17,556 nucleotides of DNA. Source: Pigmentiphaga sp. (GTDB lineage Bacteria; Pseudomonadota; Gammaproteobacteria; Burkholderiales; Burkholderiaceae_B). The notes beneath the pieces are model-generated. The model had not been told where the DNA came from and searched no databases. It saw only the letters and a list, made by a program, of their open reading frames with translations. Positions 7,009-15,422 of this stretch are shown here, in pieces. Each line of letters begins with the position of its first letter. Positions within the stretch are counted from its first letter, which is position 1. Location: positions 1 through 17,556 of the forward strand of contig JALOAI010000047.1 in assembly GCA_023228945.1 (NCBI GenBank), read 5' to 3'. A program made the position numbers and the translations under genes.

Positions 7009-8724
7009 ATGGCGCACGGCATCGAGCGTTCCCGCTATGTCCAGCTCTACGGCCCCACCACGGGCGATTGCGTCCGGCTGGGCGATACCGGCCTGTGGGC
7101 ACGGGTCGAGCGCGATCTATGCGTGGGCGGCGACGAGCTTGTGTTCGGCGCCGGCAAGACCCTGCGCGCCGGCACGGGCTGCGACGGCGCGCTGACCGCC
7201 GCCGAGGGCATCCTCGACCTGGTCATCACCAATGCGCTGATCATCGATGCGGTCGCCGGCATCATCAAGGCGGACATCGGCATCAAGGATGGCCGCATCG
7301 TCGGGATCGGCAAGGCCGGCGATCCCAACATCATGGACGGTGTGACGCCGGGCCTCACCGTCGGCGTCAATACCGACATCCGTGCCGCCGAGGGACTGAT
7401 CGTGACAGCGGGCGGCATCGATTGTCACGTGCATTTCATCGACCCGGGACAGGTGGACGAGGCCCTGTGCGGAGGCATCACCACCTTGATGGGCGGCGGC
7501 CTGGGGCCGACTACCGTGCCGATCGCTTCCACCGGCACGCGCAATCTTGGGCTCATGCTGCAGGCGGCCGAGGCGTTCCCGGTCAATTTCGGCTTCATTG
7601 CCAAGGCGGCATCGCATGCCGTCGAGCCGCTGATCGAGCAACTGGCCTCGGGCGCGGCCGGGCTCAAGATCCACGAGGACTGGGGCGCCAGCGCCGCCGT
7701 GATCGACGCCGCGCTGAAGGCCGCGGACATCGGTGGCGGACAGATCCAGCTGCATACCGACACGCTGAACGAATCCGGCTTCGTCGAGCACACCATGCGC
7801 GTGATCGGCGACCGCTGCATCCATGCGTATCACGTGGAGGGCGCGGGCGGCGGACATGCGCCGGACATCATCCGCATTTGCAGCCGGGCCAACGTGCTGC
7901 CTTCGTCGACCAACCCCACCAATCCGTTCACGATCAATACCTTCGACGAACACTTCGACATGGCGATGACCAGCCATCATCTGAATCCGCGCTTGCCGGA
8001 GGATGTGGCCTTCGCCGAAAGCCGTATCCGGCGCGAAACCATCGGTGCGGAGGATGTGCTGCACGACCTCGGCGCGATCAGCGCCATCGGCTCGGACAGC
8101 CAGGGCATGGGCCGCATCGGCGAAACCATCGCGCGCTGCTGGCAGCTGGCCGAACATATGCGCGACCTGCGTGGCAGCCTGCCCGAGGACCGGGGCACGG
8201 GCGCGGACAATTTCCGCATCCTGCGCTACATCGCCAAGTACACCATCAACCCGGCGCGCATGTTCGGCATCGATGGCGAGGTCGGGTCGATCGAGACCGG
8301 CAAGCTTGCGGACCTGGTGTTCTGGCGTCCGGACAGCTTTGGCGCCAAGCCGGAAATGATCATGAAGGCGGGCTTTCCGGTGTGGGCGCCGCTGGGCGAG
8401 GCGAATGCGTCGCTGATGACGTGCGAGCCGCTGCGCTATCGGCCCATGTGGGGTTATTTCGGCCGCGCGCCGCAGGCGCTGGGCGTGCGCTTCGTCGCGC
8501 CGCCGTCGATTGCCGCCGATGTGGGGCGCCGACTGGATCTGAAGGCGGCCCTGGTGCCCGTGGCCGATACCCGAAGCCGGACCAAGCGCGACATGCTGTT
8601 CAACGATACGGTGGCCCCGATCACGGTCGATCCGGAAAGCTTTCGCGTCTGCATCGATGGACAGCCCATCGACAGCGCGCCCACCGCCCGCGTGGCGCTG
8701 GGGGCGTCTTATATGCTCAAGTAG
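7009..8724 (+). CDS. ureC: urease alpha (catalytic) subunit, divergent, flap Cys replaced by Ser
   Basis: A 571-residue nickel-dependent amidohydrolase that in canonical form hydrolyses urea to ammonia and carbamate. All metal-centre residues are present: His140 and His142 (GGIDCHVH), carbamylated Lys220 and His222 (GLKIHEDWG), His249 (LHTDTLNE), His275 (YHVEGAGGGHAPD) and Asp363 (GSDSQGMGR). The flap catalytic His is His323, but the residue before it, Cys319 in Klebsiella, is Ser322 (MTSHHLNP). Other departures are RAGTGCDG in place of the near-invariant RDGMGQ region, and a rewritten stretch at about 165-182 after GGGLGP. GGAG at 6998-7001 precedes the ATG. The protein looks functional but belongs to a divergent branch, and substrate preference may differ from urea. 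Confidence 0.95.
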   Translation: MAHGIERSRYVQLYGPTTGDCVRLGDTGLWARVERDLCVGGDELVFGAGKTLRAGTGCDGALTAAEGILDLVITNALIIDAVAGIIKADIGIKDGRIVGIGKAGDPNIMDGVTPGLTVGVNTDIRAAEGLIVTAGGIDCHVHFIDPGQVDEALCGGITTLMGGGLGPTTVPIASTGTRNLGLMLQAAEAFPVNFGFIAKAASHAVEPLIEQLASGAAGLKIHEDWGASAAVIDAALKAADIGGGQIQLHTDTLNESGFVEHTMRVIGDRCIHAYHVEGAGGGHAPDIIRICSRANVLPSSTNPTNPFTINTFDEHFDMAMTSHHLNPRLPEDVAFAESRIRRETIGAEDVLHDLGAISAIGSDSQGMGRIGETIARCWQLAEHMRDLRGSLPEDRGTGADNFRILRYIAKYTINPARMFGIDGEVGSIETGKLADLVFWRPDSFGAKPEMIMKAGFPVWAPLGEANASLMTCEPLRYRPMWGYFGRAPQALGVRFVAPPSIAADVGRRLDLKAALVPVADTRSRTKRDMLFNDTVAPITVDPESFRVCIDGQPIDSAPTARVALGASYMLK

Positions 8725-8734
8725 GAGATACAGC

Positions 8735-9349
8735 ATGGCCGCAGTGCGTCTGGGAATCGGCGGGCCGGTAGGCAGCGGCAAGACGCGGCTGGTTGAACGT
8801 TTGCTGCCCGTGTTCGCCGCCGAAGGCGTTTCGGTGGCGGTCATCACCAACGACCTCGTCACGCGCGAGGATGCAGAACGGGTGCGGCGTTCCGGCCTGA
8901 TCGATCCGGAGCGGGTACTGGGCGTCGAGAGCGGGGCGTGTCCCCATACGGCGATTCGCGAAGACCCGTCCGTCAACATCGCCGCGGCCGACTGGCTGGA
9001 GCGCCGCTTCCAACCCGATGTCATCGTGATCGAAAGCGGTGGCGACAATCTGGCCGCCACGTTCTCCAGCGAACTGGTGGACTGGTGGGCCTTCGTGATC
9101 GACGTGGCCGGTGGCGACGATATTCCGCGCAAGCGGGGACTGGGTGTGTTGCGCGCCGACCTGCTGGTCGTCAACAAGATCGATCTGGCGCCTCATGTGG
9201 ATGCCGATCTGGATCGCATCCGCGCTGACGTGGCCATGGCGCGGCCCGATCGTCCCTCGCTGTTCACCGATCTGCGCACGGGCAACGGCGTGCGCGCCGT
9301 GTTCGACGAAATCGCGCGCTCCGCCTTGTTCGGACGCATGCCTGCATGA
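8735..9349 (+). CDS. ureG: urease accessory GTPase UreG
   Basis: A 204-residue SIMIBI-class GTPase that powers nickel delivery to the urease active site with UreD and UreF, receiving nickel from UreE. P-loop GPVGSGKT at 10-17, the nickel-binding Cys69-Pro-His71 motif (ACPHTAIRED), ESGGDNLAATF at 100-110 and the guanine-specificity motif NKID at 147-150 are all present. The start at 8735 has AGGAG 7 nt upstream; an in-frame start inside ureC is rejected. Its place directly after ureC is unusual, since ureG is most often last among the accessory genes. The stop overlaps the ureD start (ATGA). Confidence 0.96.
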   Translation: MAAVRLGIGGPVGSGKTRLVERLLPVFAAEGVSVAVITNDLVTREDAERVRRSGLIDPERVLGVESGACPHTAIREDPSVNIAAADWLERRFQPDVIVIESGGDNLAATFSSELVDWWAFVIDVAGGDDIPRKRGLGVLRADLLVVNKIDLAPHVDADLDRIRADVAMARPDRPSLFTDLRTGNGVRAVFDEIARSALFGRMPA

Positions 9350-10170
9350 CGGAAGGGCTGTTATCGCTGCGCTTCGCCCGCGACAGCCAGGGACGCACCC
9401 GGCTGGTGGCGCGACGGCAGCGCTATCCCCTGACCACCACGGTGGTACTGCCGATGGAGACGGGGCCGGGTGCCTTGATCTACGTGCAGAACGCGGCGGG
9501 TTCGGTGTTCGGCGGCGATCGTCTCGACGTCGACGTTTGCCTGGAGGCCGGGGCCGCGCTCTGTCTGTCCACGCCGTCGGCCACGCGTCTGCAGGGGGAT
9601 GCCTTGTCCATGCAGACCACGCGGGTCTCGGTCGGGGAGGGGGCGTTCTTCGAATCCGTCCCCGACATGATCATTCCGCATCCGGACGCTGTGCACCGGC
9701 AGCAGACATACATCGATCTGGCCGAGGGTGCGAGCGCCATCGTGGTGGAATCGCTGGCGCCGGGGCGTACCGCGCGGGGCGAACGGCACGCCTATCAATC
9801 GATTGACCTGCGCTTGCAGGCCAGCTTTCGCGGATCGCCGGTGCTGCGCGACGCGTCCGGTTTTCGGCCCCGGGAAGCAGACCCGGCGCTGGAAGGGGGC
9901 CTGGGTGGGGAGGGCTACGTGGGCAGCCTCTTCGCGCTGACGGGCCTGACGCGGGACGGCCAGGCGGAAGACCTGGCCGCGCGCATCGGTGCCGCACTGG
10001 CCGACGTCCCCGGAGTCTATGGCGGAGCGTCGGCATTGGCCTCGGGTCATGGGGCGGTGGCGCGCTTTCTTGCCAGCGACGCGCCATCGTTGCGCCAGGC
10101 GACCCACGCGGCGTGGGACGCCGCAAGGCGCGGCTTGCGGGGACTGCCCGCGCCCAAACTCAGAAAATGA
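9346..10170 (+). CDS. ureD: urease accessory protein UreD (UreH)
   Basis: A 274-residue scaffold that binds the urease apoprotein and forms the UreDFG activation complex. Recognisable family features are AGSVFGGDRLDVDV (usual GGLVGGDRL region), LSTPSATRLQGDA, SVPDMIIPHPDA (usual PDPVIPF region) and RGERHAYQSIDLRL. Length is normal. The ATG overlaps the ureG stop by 4 bp, implying translational coupling. The protein is divergent, as are the other subunits of this cluster, but no key segment is missing. Confidence 0.92.
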   Translation: MTEGLLSLRFARDSQGRTRLVARRQRYPLTTTVVLPMETGPGALIYVQNAAGSVFGGDRLDVDVCLEAGAALCLSTPSATRLQGDALSMQTTRVSVGEGAFFESVPDMIIPHPDAVHRQQTYIDLAEGASAIVVESLAPGRTARGERHAYQSIDLRLQASFRGSPVLRDASGFRPREADPALEGGLGGEGYVGSLFALTGLTRDGQAEDLAARIGAALADVPGVYGGASALASGHGAVARFLASDAPSLRQATHAAWDAARRGLRGLPAPKLRK

Positions 10171-10180
10171 CAGGACACCC

Positions 10181-10744
10181 ATGTTGATCGTGAACCGGAT
10201 CATTGGCCGCGCCGATGCGCCTCGATTCGCTGGACGCCAGACCGACCCCGTCAGTATCTCGGCCGCGGACGCCGGCCGGCGCCGCATGCGCGTGCATAGC
10301 GAAAGCGGCGCCGAGATCGGCATCGACTTGCCGCGACAGAGCTGGCTGTTCGATGGCGCGGTGCTGCATGACGACGGCGAACGCGTGCTGGTCGTGGTCC
10401 GCCGACCCGAGCCGGTCATGGTGATCGTACTGGCGAATATGACAGCCGAGGCAGCGTTCCGCGTCGGCCACGCCTTGGGCAACCGGCATAGTCCTTCGGA
10501 ATGGCACGGCAATGAAATCGTCGTCCCCGTGACCGACACCCCGGAGCTGACCGCGCGCCCGGTACTGGCGCTGGGACTCCCCGGCCTGGTACTGCGCTTC
10601 GAGGAGAGGCCATTCGCCGCCGACGCGCCGCCGGCTTGCGCCGGCGCGGCGCACGAGCACCATCATCGGGACCACCAACACCACGGTCACGGACACCACC
10701 ACCACCACCACCACGGGGACCACGCCCACGAACATCATGGCTGA
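10181..10744 (+). CDS. ureE: urease nickel metallochaperone UreE with His-rich tail
   Basis: A 187-residue nickel chaperone. It begins MLIVNRIIGRAD; the C-terminal domain carries the conserved GHALGNRHSPSEW metal-binding helix. The last 31 residues contain 19 histidines, including seven in a row, a tail that binds extra nickel as in Klebsiella UreE. I chose the ATG at 10181 because AGGA precedes it and it matches the family start; the longer in-frame ORF overlaps ureD. Its last 8 bases overlap ureF. The repeated CAC codons at 10695-10715 are a slippage-prone tract that may vary in length among relatives. Confidence 0.93.
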   Translation: MLIVNRIIGRADAPRFAGRQTDPVSISAADAGRRRMRVHSESGAEIGIDLPRQSWLFDGAVLHDDGERVLVVVRRPEPVMVIVLANMTAEAAFRVGHALGNRHSPSEWHGNEIVVPVTDTPELTARPVLALGLPGLVLRFEERPFAADAPPACAGAAHEHHHRDHQHHGHGHHHHHHHGDHAHEHHG

Positions 10745-11459
10745 GGCCGAGGTAGCGGGCCTCGCCGCTCGCGCCGGCCCATTGCTGGCGCTGATGCAGC
10801 TGTCGGACTCGGCCCTGCCAATCGGGCGGCATGCGCACGCCATGGGATTGGAGCGCCTGTTCCGCGATGGCCGCGTGACCACGCCGGCGTCCCTGCGGCA
10901 AATGATCGTCGCCGCGCTGAGGCACGGCGCGGCGCGCGCCGATGGCGCGGCCACCGCGATGGCGCACGACGCCGTTCAAGCCCGCGATGTGCTCGCCCTG
11001 AAAGCCGTCGATGCACGGCTGGACTTGCTGAAACTCACCGCGCCCGCACAGGCGGCCTCGCGCCGCTGCGGCAGCCGGCTCGCCGCCCTGGCTCCCTTGC
11101 TCGGCAGCCACGCGACGCTGGCCGAGTATGCCGCCGAGGTGGGCGCCCGGCGGACGCCGGGCCATCTCGCGGTGGTCTCGGGCGCGCTCGCCGCCGCGGC
11201 GGGCATCGGCCGCGAAGACGCCGTGCTCGCCGAAATGAGGGGCGTGGCCACCATGATCCTGTCGGCCGCGGTCCGGCTGGACGTGGTGCCCGCCGCGGCA
11301 TCGCAAGCAATGCTGGCGGCCCTGGCGCCCGACATCATCGCCGCCACGGATATTGCCCTGAGCACCGGGCCCGACGACATGGAATGCAGCGCGGCGGCGG
11401 GGCTGGAGATTGCCGCCATGCGCCACGCCCGCGACGACGGGCGGCTGTTTGCAACGTGA
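10737..11459 (+). CDS. ureF: urease accessory protein UreF
   Basis: A 240-residue all-helical partner of UreD and UreG that gates GTP hydrolysis during nickel insertion. The family N-terminal motif appears as LLALMQLSDSALPIGRHAHAMGLE (usual LLQLASPALPIGGFSYSQGLE region), so the GGFSYS segment is altered to GRHAHA. Alanine-rich helices fill the rest, as normal. The ATG lies within the ureE end (8-bp overlap), suggesting coupled translation. Bordetella bronchiseptica is reported to have a ureE-ureF fusion; here the two are separate but overlapping. Confidence 0.9.
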   Translation: MAEAEVAGLAARAGPLLALMQLSDSALPIGRHAHAMGLERLFRDGRVTTPASLRQMIVAALRHGAARADGAATAMAHDAVQARDVLALKAVDARLDLLKLTAPAQAASRRCGSRLAALAPLLGSHATLAEYAAEVGARRTPGHLAVVSGALAAAAGIGREDAVLAEMRGVATMILSAAVRLDVVPAAASQAMLAALAPDIIAATDIALSTGPDDMECSAAAGLEIAAMRHARDDGRLFAT

Positions 11460-11478
11460 ATGAGGTAAGGAAACCGGG

Positions 11479-13023
11479 ATGCAAGAGGATCGGATACTGC
11501 GGGTGGCCCTCGATTGGGCCGTGGACGACATCGACCCGCCGCGCTCGTTCGGCGGCTGGAACACCGGCCGCGTCGTGCAGCAGACGCATGAAAGCCTGGT
11601 GGAGGACGACTTCGATACACCGCCCGCACCGGCCGACGCGCCCACGCGCATCGTGCCGCGCCTGGCCGAGCATGTCGAGGAAGCGCCGGACGCCCGCCGC
11701 TTCGTGTTCCGCCTGCGGCAGGGCGTGCGCTTTCATGACGGCGCGCCGCTCGATGCCGAGGCGGTGGTCGTCAACTATGAGCGCATGTACCGCGCCGAGT
11801 CGCCGCATTACTCGGCGGTGGTCGCCGACTTCAACCGCGCAGGCGCTGGATCGATCGAGCAGGTGCGGGCCGTGGATGCGATGACGGTCGAATTCCGCCT
11901 GAGCGAGCCGTTTCCGGAATTCCTGCGCTATATGACACAGGAGGACGCGCCCGGCGCGCAGTCGCTGATCAGCCCGGCCGCCCTGCGCAAGTGGGGCCCC
12001 GATGGTTGCGCGGACCGTGCCCCGGGCACCGGCGCGTTCCGCTTTGACCGTCGTTTCGCAACGGCCGGAGGATCGGCGGTGGTGCTGTCGCGCAACGACA
12101 CGTACTGGGACGGGCCGCCGTCGATCGACGGCATCGAGTTCCTGCCATTCCCCGATATCGACGACCGCGTACGCGCCTTGCGCGAGGGCAGGGTGGACGT
12201 TGCGTACAGCGTGGAGGGTGCTGACCTGTCGGACCTGGCGCAGCGCGGCTTTACCGTGCCCGAGTTCTCGCCGCCGTATCTCTGGTATCTCGTCTTCAAT
12301 CTGCGCGACCCCTACATGGCGGACGTGCGCGTGCGTCAGGCCATCGCTTGCGCCATCGACCGCCAAGGCTTGTGCCATGGCTTGTTTCCCGGCGCCGCCT
12401 TGCCCGCGACCAGCGCGATTCCGCCCGGCGCGCCGGCCCACGACCGGCACGCACCCGAGCGCTATCCCTACGATCCGCAACGCGCGCGCCAGCTATTGGC
12501 CGAGGCGGGCGTCGGCGAGGGCCTGACCTTGCGCGTCATCGCCGCGCGGGCCGGCTCGGCGCAACTGGACCCGGGCGCCATCTACGAAAGCGTGGCGCGG
12601 GATCTGGCGAAGGTGGGTATCCAGCTGGAGGTGACCCTGCATCCCGACTGGGTCGCCTATTGCAATCAGTGGCGCGAAGGCGCGCCGCCGGGCATCGCCT
12701 TCAGCGAGATGAGCTGGGCCATGTCGTGCGACCTGTGGCTGTCGCAGGTACTGCATGGCGATAACATGTCGCCGCGCGGCTTCAACGCGGGCTACAACCA
12801 GGATGCCAGGCTGGATGCCTTGCTGGATCAGGCGCGGACCACCGTGTCGCTGGCCGACCGCATCGCGCTGTACCGGGCCGCGGATGCGCGCGTCATGGAA
12901 ACGCTGCCCATCCTGCCCTTGTTCACGTCGCGGCGGGGCATGATCGCGTGGTCGCCCAGGGTGACGGGACTGACGGTGGTCAATCAGTGCTGGCAGGACT
13001 TCCGGCGCGTACGGCTCAAATAA
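11479..13023 (+). CDS. family-5 solute-binding protein lacking a signal peptide
   Basis: A 514-residue SBP_bac_5 protein (oligopeptide/nickel binding family; OppA, DppA, NikA). Family signatures include RFVFRLRQGVRFHDGAPLDA (about 74-93), VVVNYERMY and PEFLRYM. The first residues are MQEDRILRVALDWAVDD, which already belong to the folded domain. There is no hydrophobic leader, and an in-frame TGA at 11461-11463 rules out an upstream start. AAGGA at 11467-11471 supports the ATG. It lies 19 bp after ureF, so it is probably co-transcribed. No cognate permease is present. It may be a cytoplasmic ligand-binding protein, use an unseen export route, or have lost its leader. A nickel role beside urease is tempting because NikA is a relative, but peptides or other ligands are as likely. 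Confidence 0.88.
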   Translation: MQEDRILRVALDWAVDDIDPPRSFGGWNTGRVVQQTHESLVEDDFDTPPAPADAPTRIVPRLAEHVEEAPDARRFVFRLRQGVRFHDGAPLDAEAVVVNYERMYRAESPHYSAVVADFNRAGAGSIEQVRAVDAMTVEFRLSEPFPEFLRYMTQEDAPGAQSLISPAALRKWGPDGCADRAPGTGAFRFDRRFATAGGSAVVLSRNDTYWDGPPSIDGIEFLPFPDIDDRVRALREGRVDVAYSVEGADLSDLAQRGFTVPEFSPPYLWYLVFNLRDPYMADVRVRQAIACAIDRQGLCHGLFPGAALPATSAIPPGAPAHDRHAPERYPYDPQRARQLLAEAGVGEGLTLRVIAARAGSAQLDPGAIYESVARDLAKVGIQLEVTLHPDWVAYCNQWREGAPPGIAFSEMSWAMSCDLWLSQVLHGDNMSPRGFNAGYNQDARLDALLDQARTTVSLADRIALYRAADARVMETLPILPLFTSRRGMIAWSPRVTGLTVVNQCWQDFRRVRLK

Positions 13024-13051
13024 GCCGCCGCGAAACGCCCACCCCATTCCG

Positions 13052-13087
13052 CTCTCCCGCCTGCGGGAGAGGGGCAGGGGAGAGGGC
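13052..13087. repeat. REP-like hairpin between convergent genes
   Basis: A perfect 9-bp stem (CTCTCCCGC at 13052-13060 with GCGGGAGAG at 13063-13071), 2-nt loop, followed by a purine-rich GGGGCAGGGGAGAGGGC tail. This hairpin-plus-tail form is common as a dispersed extragenic palindrome in high-GC beta- and gammaproteobacteria. It sits in the 93-bp gap between the binding-protein gene and the convergent amidase gene and may end or protect both mRNAs. There is no T-run, so it is not a classical terminator. Confidence 0.6.
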
Positions 13088-13116
13088 ATCCGACGCGCCA
13101 CCGCTCCCCGCCCGCC

Positions 13117-14514
13117 TCAAGCCGCCACTCCGGGCACCCCCTCATGCCAACGATGCACCCCTTCATAAGCATGCGCCACGCGCAGGATGGTGGCCTCGTC
13201 GAACATCTTCCCGGCGATCTGCAGCCCCGCCGGCAAGCCGCGCGAATCGAAGCCGCAAGGCACCGACACCGCCGGCATGCCGGTGAGGTTGTACGGATAG
13301 GTCAGGCGCCATGACGCCGCCAGCGGACTCTCCTCGACACCGCCGGTGATCACGCTCGGTTGCCCGCGCTTCCACGCTGTGACCGCGGAGCTGGGCGTGA
13401 CGATGACATCAACCTGCTCCAACACCTTTGCGAAATCCCGGATCAGCTGCACGCGCAGTTGCTCGGCCTTCAGGTAGTCCGCCGCGGTGACCAGCCTGCC
13501 GATCTCCACCAGGGTACGGACGTCATCGGCCATGTCCGCGGTGGCGCCGCTTTGCAGGCCCTTGTCGTGCCAGGCGGCGGACGATGCAAGCTCGATGGCG
13601 AAGATCGCGCCCAGGCCATATTGCAGGTTCGGGATTTCGAAGTCGACCGTCCGCGCGCCCAAGGCCTGCAGATCGGCGATCGCCGCGTCCACCAGACGCT
13701 CCACTTCGACTTCGTTGCGACCAAAGAAATGGTTGCGGCAGACGCCGATGCGCATGCCGGCGATGCCCGCGTCGAGGCCGGCGCGATAGTCCGCCACCGG
13801 TACTGCTGCCGTGGCCGGGTCCAGCTTGTCATGGCCGGCCAGCACCTGCAGCATCAACGCCGCGTCGCGCGTCGATCGGGTCAGCGGCCCGGCGTGATCG
13901 AGCGACCAGCTATGCGGCACGACGCCTGTCCGGCTGACGCGCCCAAAGGTCGGCTTCAGCCCGACGACTCCGCACAGGCTGGCCGGAATCCGGATGGAGC
14001 CACCGGTATCGGAACCCAGGGCGCCGAACGCCATGCGGCTGGCCAGCGCCGCGCCAGACCCGCCGCTGGAGCCGCCCGGGATTCGCCCGGGGTCCCAGGG
14101 ATTGCGGGTCGGCGGCGTTTCCGTGCCCCAGGCAAACTCATGCGTGCGGGTCTTGCCGATCAGCACCGCGCCCGCGGCACGCAAACGCGCAACGGCGTCG
14201 GCATCCCGCATCGGGAACGCGTAACCGGGCGCCACGCTGCCCGCCTTGGTCGGCATGTCCGCCGTCAGGTAGTTGTCCTTGATCGCGATGGGCACGCCGT
14301 GCAGCGGCCCGCGATAGTGGCCACGCGCCAATTCCTCGGTCAGTTGGCGCGCCTGCTCGCGCGCGTTCCCGTTGATGTGAGCGAACGCCTGGATCTGGCC
14401 GTCGATCGCTTCGATGCGGCCCAAGGCGGCCTCCGTCACCTCCAGCGGCGACACCTCTTTGGCGGCAATGCGGGACGCGATGCCGACAATGTCATGGTTC
14501 AGCAGGTCCGTCAT
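13117..14514 (-). CDS. amidase-signature family hydrolase
   Basis: A 465-residue amidase-signature enzyme hydrolysing a C-N amide bond; substrate unknown. The Ser-cisSer-Lys triad is visible: Lys79 (VPIAIKDNY), cis-Ser149 in GGSSGGSG, and nucleophile Ser173 in SDTGGSIRIP, with the usual 24-residue spacing between the two serines. Family members include glutamyl-tRNA amidotransferase GatA, biuret and allophanate hydrolases and generic amidases. No GatB/GatC partner is nearby and there is no allophanate-type C-terminal domain, so a catabolic amidase is likelier. The ATG at 14514 overlaps the DUF1028 stop (ATGA). It runs opposite to the importer-urease operon, so it is not on the sigma-54 transcript. 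Confidence 0.92.
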   Translation of the reverse strand: MTDLLNHDIVGIASRIAAKEVSPLEVTEAALGRIEAIDGQIQAFAHINGNAREQARQLTEELARGHYRGPLHGVPIAIKDNYLTADMPTKAGSVAPGYAFPMRDADAVARLRAAGAVLIGKTRTHEFAWGTETPPTRNPWDPGRIPGGSSGGSGAALASRMAFGALGSDTGGSIRIPASLCGVVGLKPTFGRVSRTGVVPHSWSLDHAGPLTRSTRDAALMLQVLAGHDKLDPATAAVPVADYRAGLDAGIAGMRIGVCRNHFFGRNEVEVERLVDAAIADLQALGARTVDFEIPNLQYGLGAIFAIELASSAAWHDKGLQSGATADMADDVRTLVEIGRLVTAADYLKAEQLRVQLIRDFAKVLEQVDVIVTPSSAVTAWKRGQPSVITGGVEESPLAASWRLTYPYNLTGMPAVSVPCGFDSRGLPAGLQIAGKMFDEATILRVAHAYEGVHRWHEGVPGVAA

Positions 14515-15422
14515 GCTTCGTTCGCCTGTTCGGGATGGAGGGCACGCAAGGGATCGAACACCACGGCAGGATGCAGCTGCGCCAGATCGAGCTGTCGCAA
14601 ACGGGCGATTTCGCCGACGATGCCGCGGTAGACGTTGAGATTGTGTTCGAGACGGTCGGGCGCGAATCGCGTCCCCATCCACTGCGTCAGCACCTCGTTG
14701 CCCGGCGGCGGCGCACCGGGCCGCTCGCCGGGCGATTTCAGCAGCAAGGCCGCGACCTCGGACGGCGGCGCGCGGCCGGGGTCGTCCAGCGTCGGCATGC
14801 CTTGCACGAAGGGCACGAACTGCTGTTGCGCGACCTGGTACACGCGGCGCAATTCGGCAACCGGCTCGGGATGGTCATCGACACGAAGGTCCAGCGCGGC
14901 ATAGGCTTCGCGCTCCATCACCTTCAGCGAGGCCGATTGACGACCCCGCTTGTCGCCGCCCGCGGCCTGCCCCGCTTCCAGTGACCGCATCAAGCGCTCC
15001 GCCAGCGGCTGGCCGGCACTGGCTTCATAGGCATCGGCCATGGCGTCCAGCGTCCCGGCGCCCACCAGCATATTCCCCTGCACCGTATAACCCGGCCCAC
15101 GACGATCGCCGGCCCAGCCCACGCAGGAAGGGCCCGTCCACACGGCGGTCCCGCCATGTCGGTCGACGATGGCCAGCTGCCGCATATCCCTGCCCGAATC
15201 GCCTTCCAGCACCTGCGCCATGGCGGTGCCGGCGTCGAGACCTTTGCCGAGCTGATCCAGCGCTTGTATCGCCAGGTATGGATTGACCCAGGACTGCGTG
15301 GACACCGCGCCGACGTTTGCGCAAAGGTACGGGCAGATGGCCCCGACGGCAGGCACCGCGGTGCTGACCGCGATACCCAGTTCGCCCGTGCGTTCGCAAC
15401 GGGCAACGATGGAAAACGTCAT
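14511..15422 (-). CDS. DUF1028 protein (Ntn-hydrolase-like)
   Basis: A 303-residue member of DUF1028 (PF06267), a family of unproven function with an Ntn-hydrolase-like fold. The N-terminus MTFSIVARCERTGELGIAVS and the following VGAVSTQSWVNPYLAIQAL are the family hallmarks. Thr2 would be the N-terminal nucleophile if Met is removed; this is inference. The C-terminal ~100 residues are less typical. I use ATG at 15422, the family start; a TTG at 15434 would add residues coded across the insertion junction. Only 6 bp of original upstream DNA remain (15423-15428), so its native ribosome binding site and promoter are gone. It now lies just after dinJ and could be read from the dinJ promoter. It is translationally coupled to the amidase. 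Confidence 0.9.
   Translation of the reverse strand: MTFSIVARCERTGELGIAVSTAVPAVGAICPYLCANVGAVSTQSWVNPYLAIQALDQLGKGLDAGTAMAQVLEGDSGRDMRQLAIVDRHGGTAVWTGPSCVGWAGDRRGPGYTVQGNMLVGAGTLDAMADAYEASAGQPLAERLMRSLEAGQAAGGDKRGRQSASLKVMEREAYAALDLRVDDHPEPVAELRRVYQVAQQQFVPFVQGMPTLDDPGRAPPSEVAALLLKSPGERPGAPPPGNEVLTQWMGTRFAPDRLEHNLNVYRGIVGEIARLRQLDLAQLHPAVVFDPLRALHPEQANEA

Noticed and set aside
7117..9177. 686-residue minus-strand frame opposite ureC/ureG
   Set aside because: Antisense to two unmistakable urease genes; an artefact of G/C third positions.
10695..10715. CAC tract as a CRISPR or satellite repeat
   Set aside because: It is seven His codons inside the UreE metal-binding tail; there are no spacers or larger repeat units.
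13052..13071. Rho-independent terminator between the convergent genes
   Set aside because: A strong stem but no T-run on either side; described as a REP-like repeat instead.
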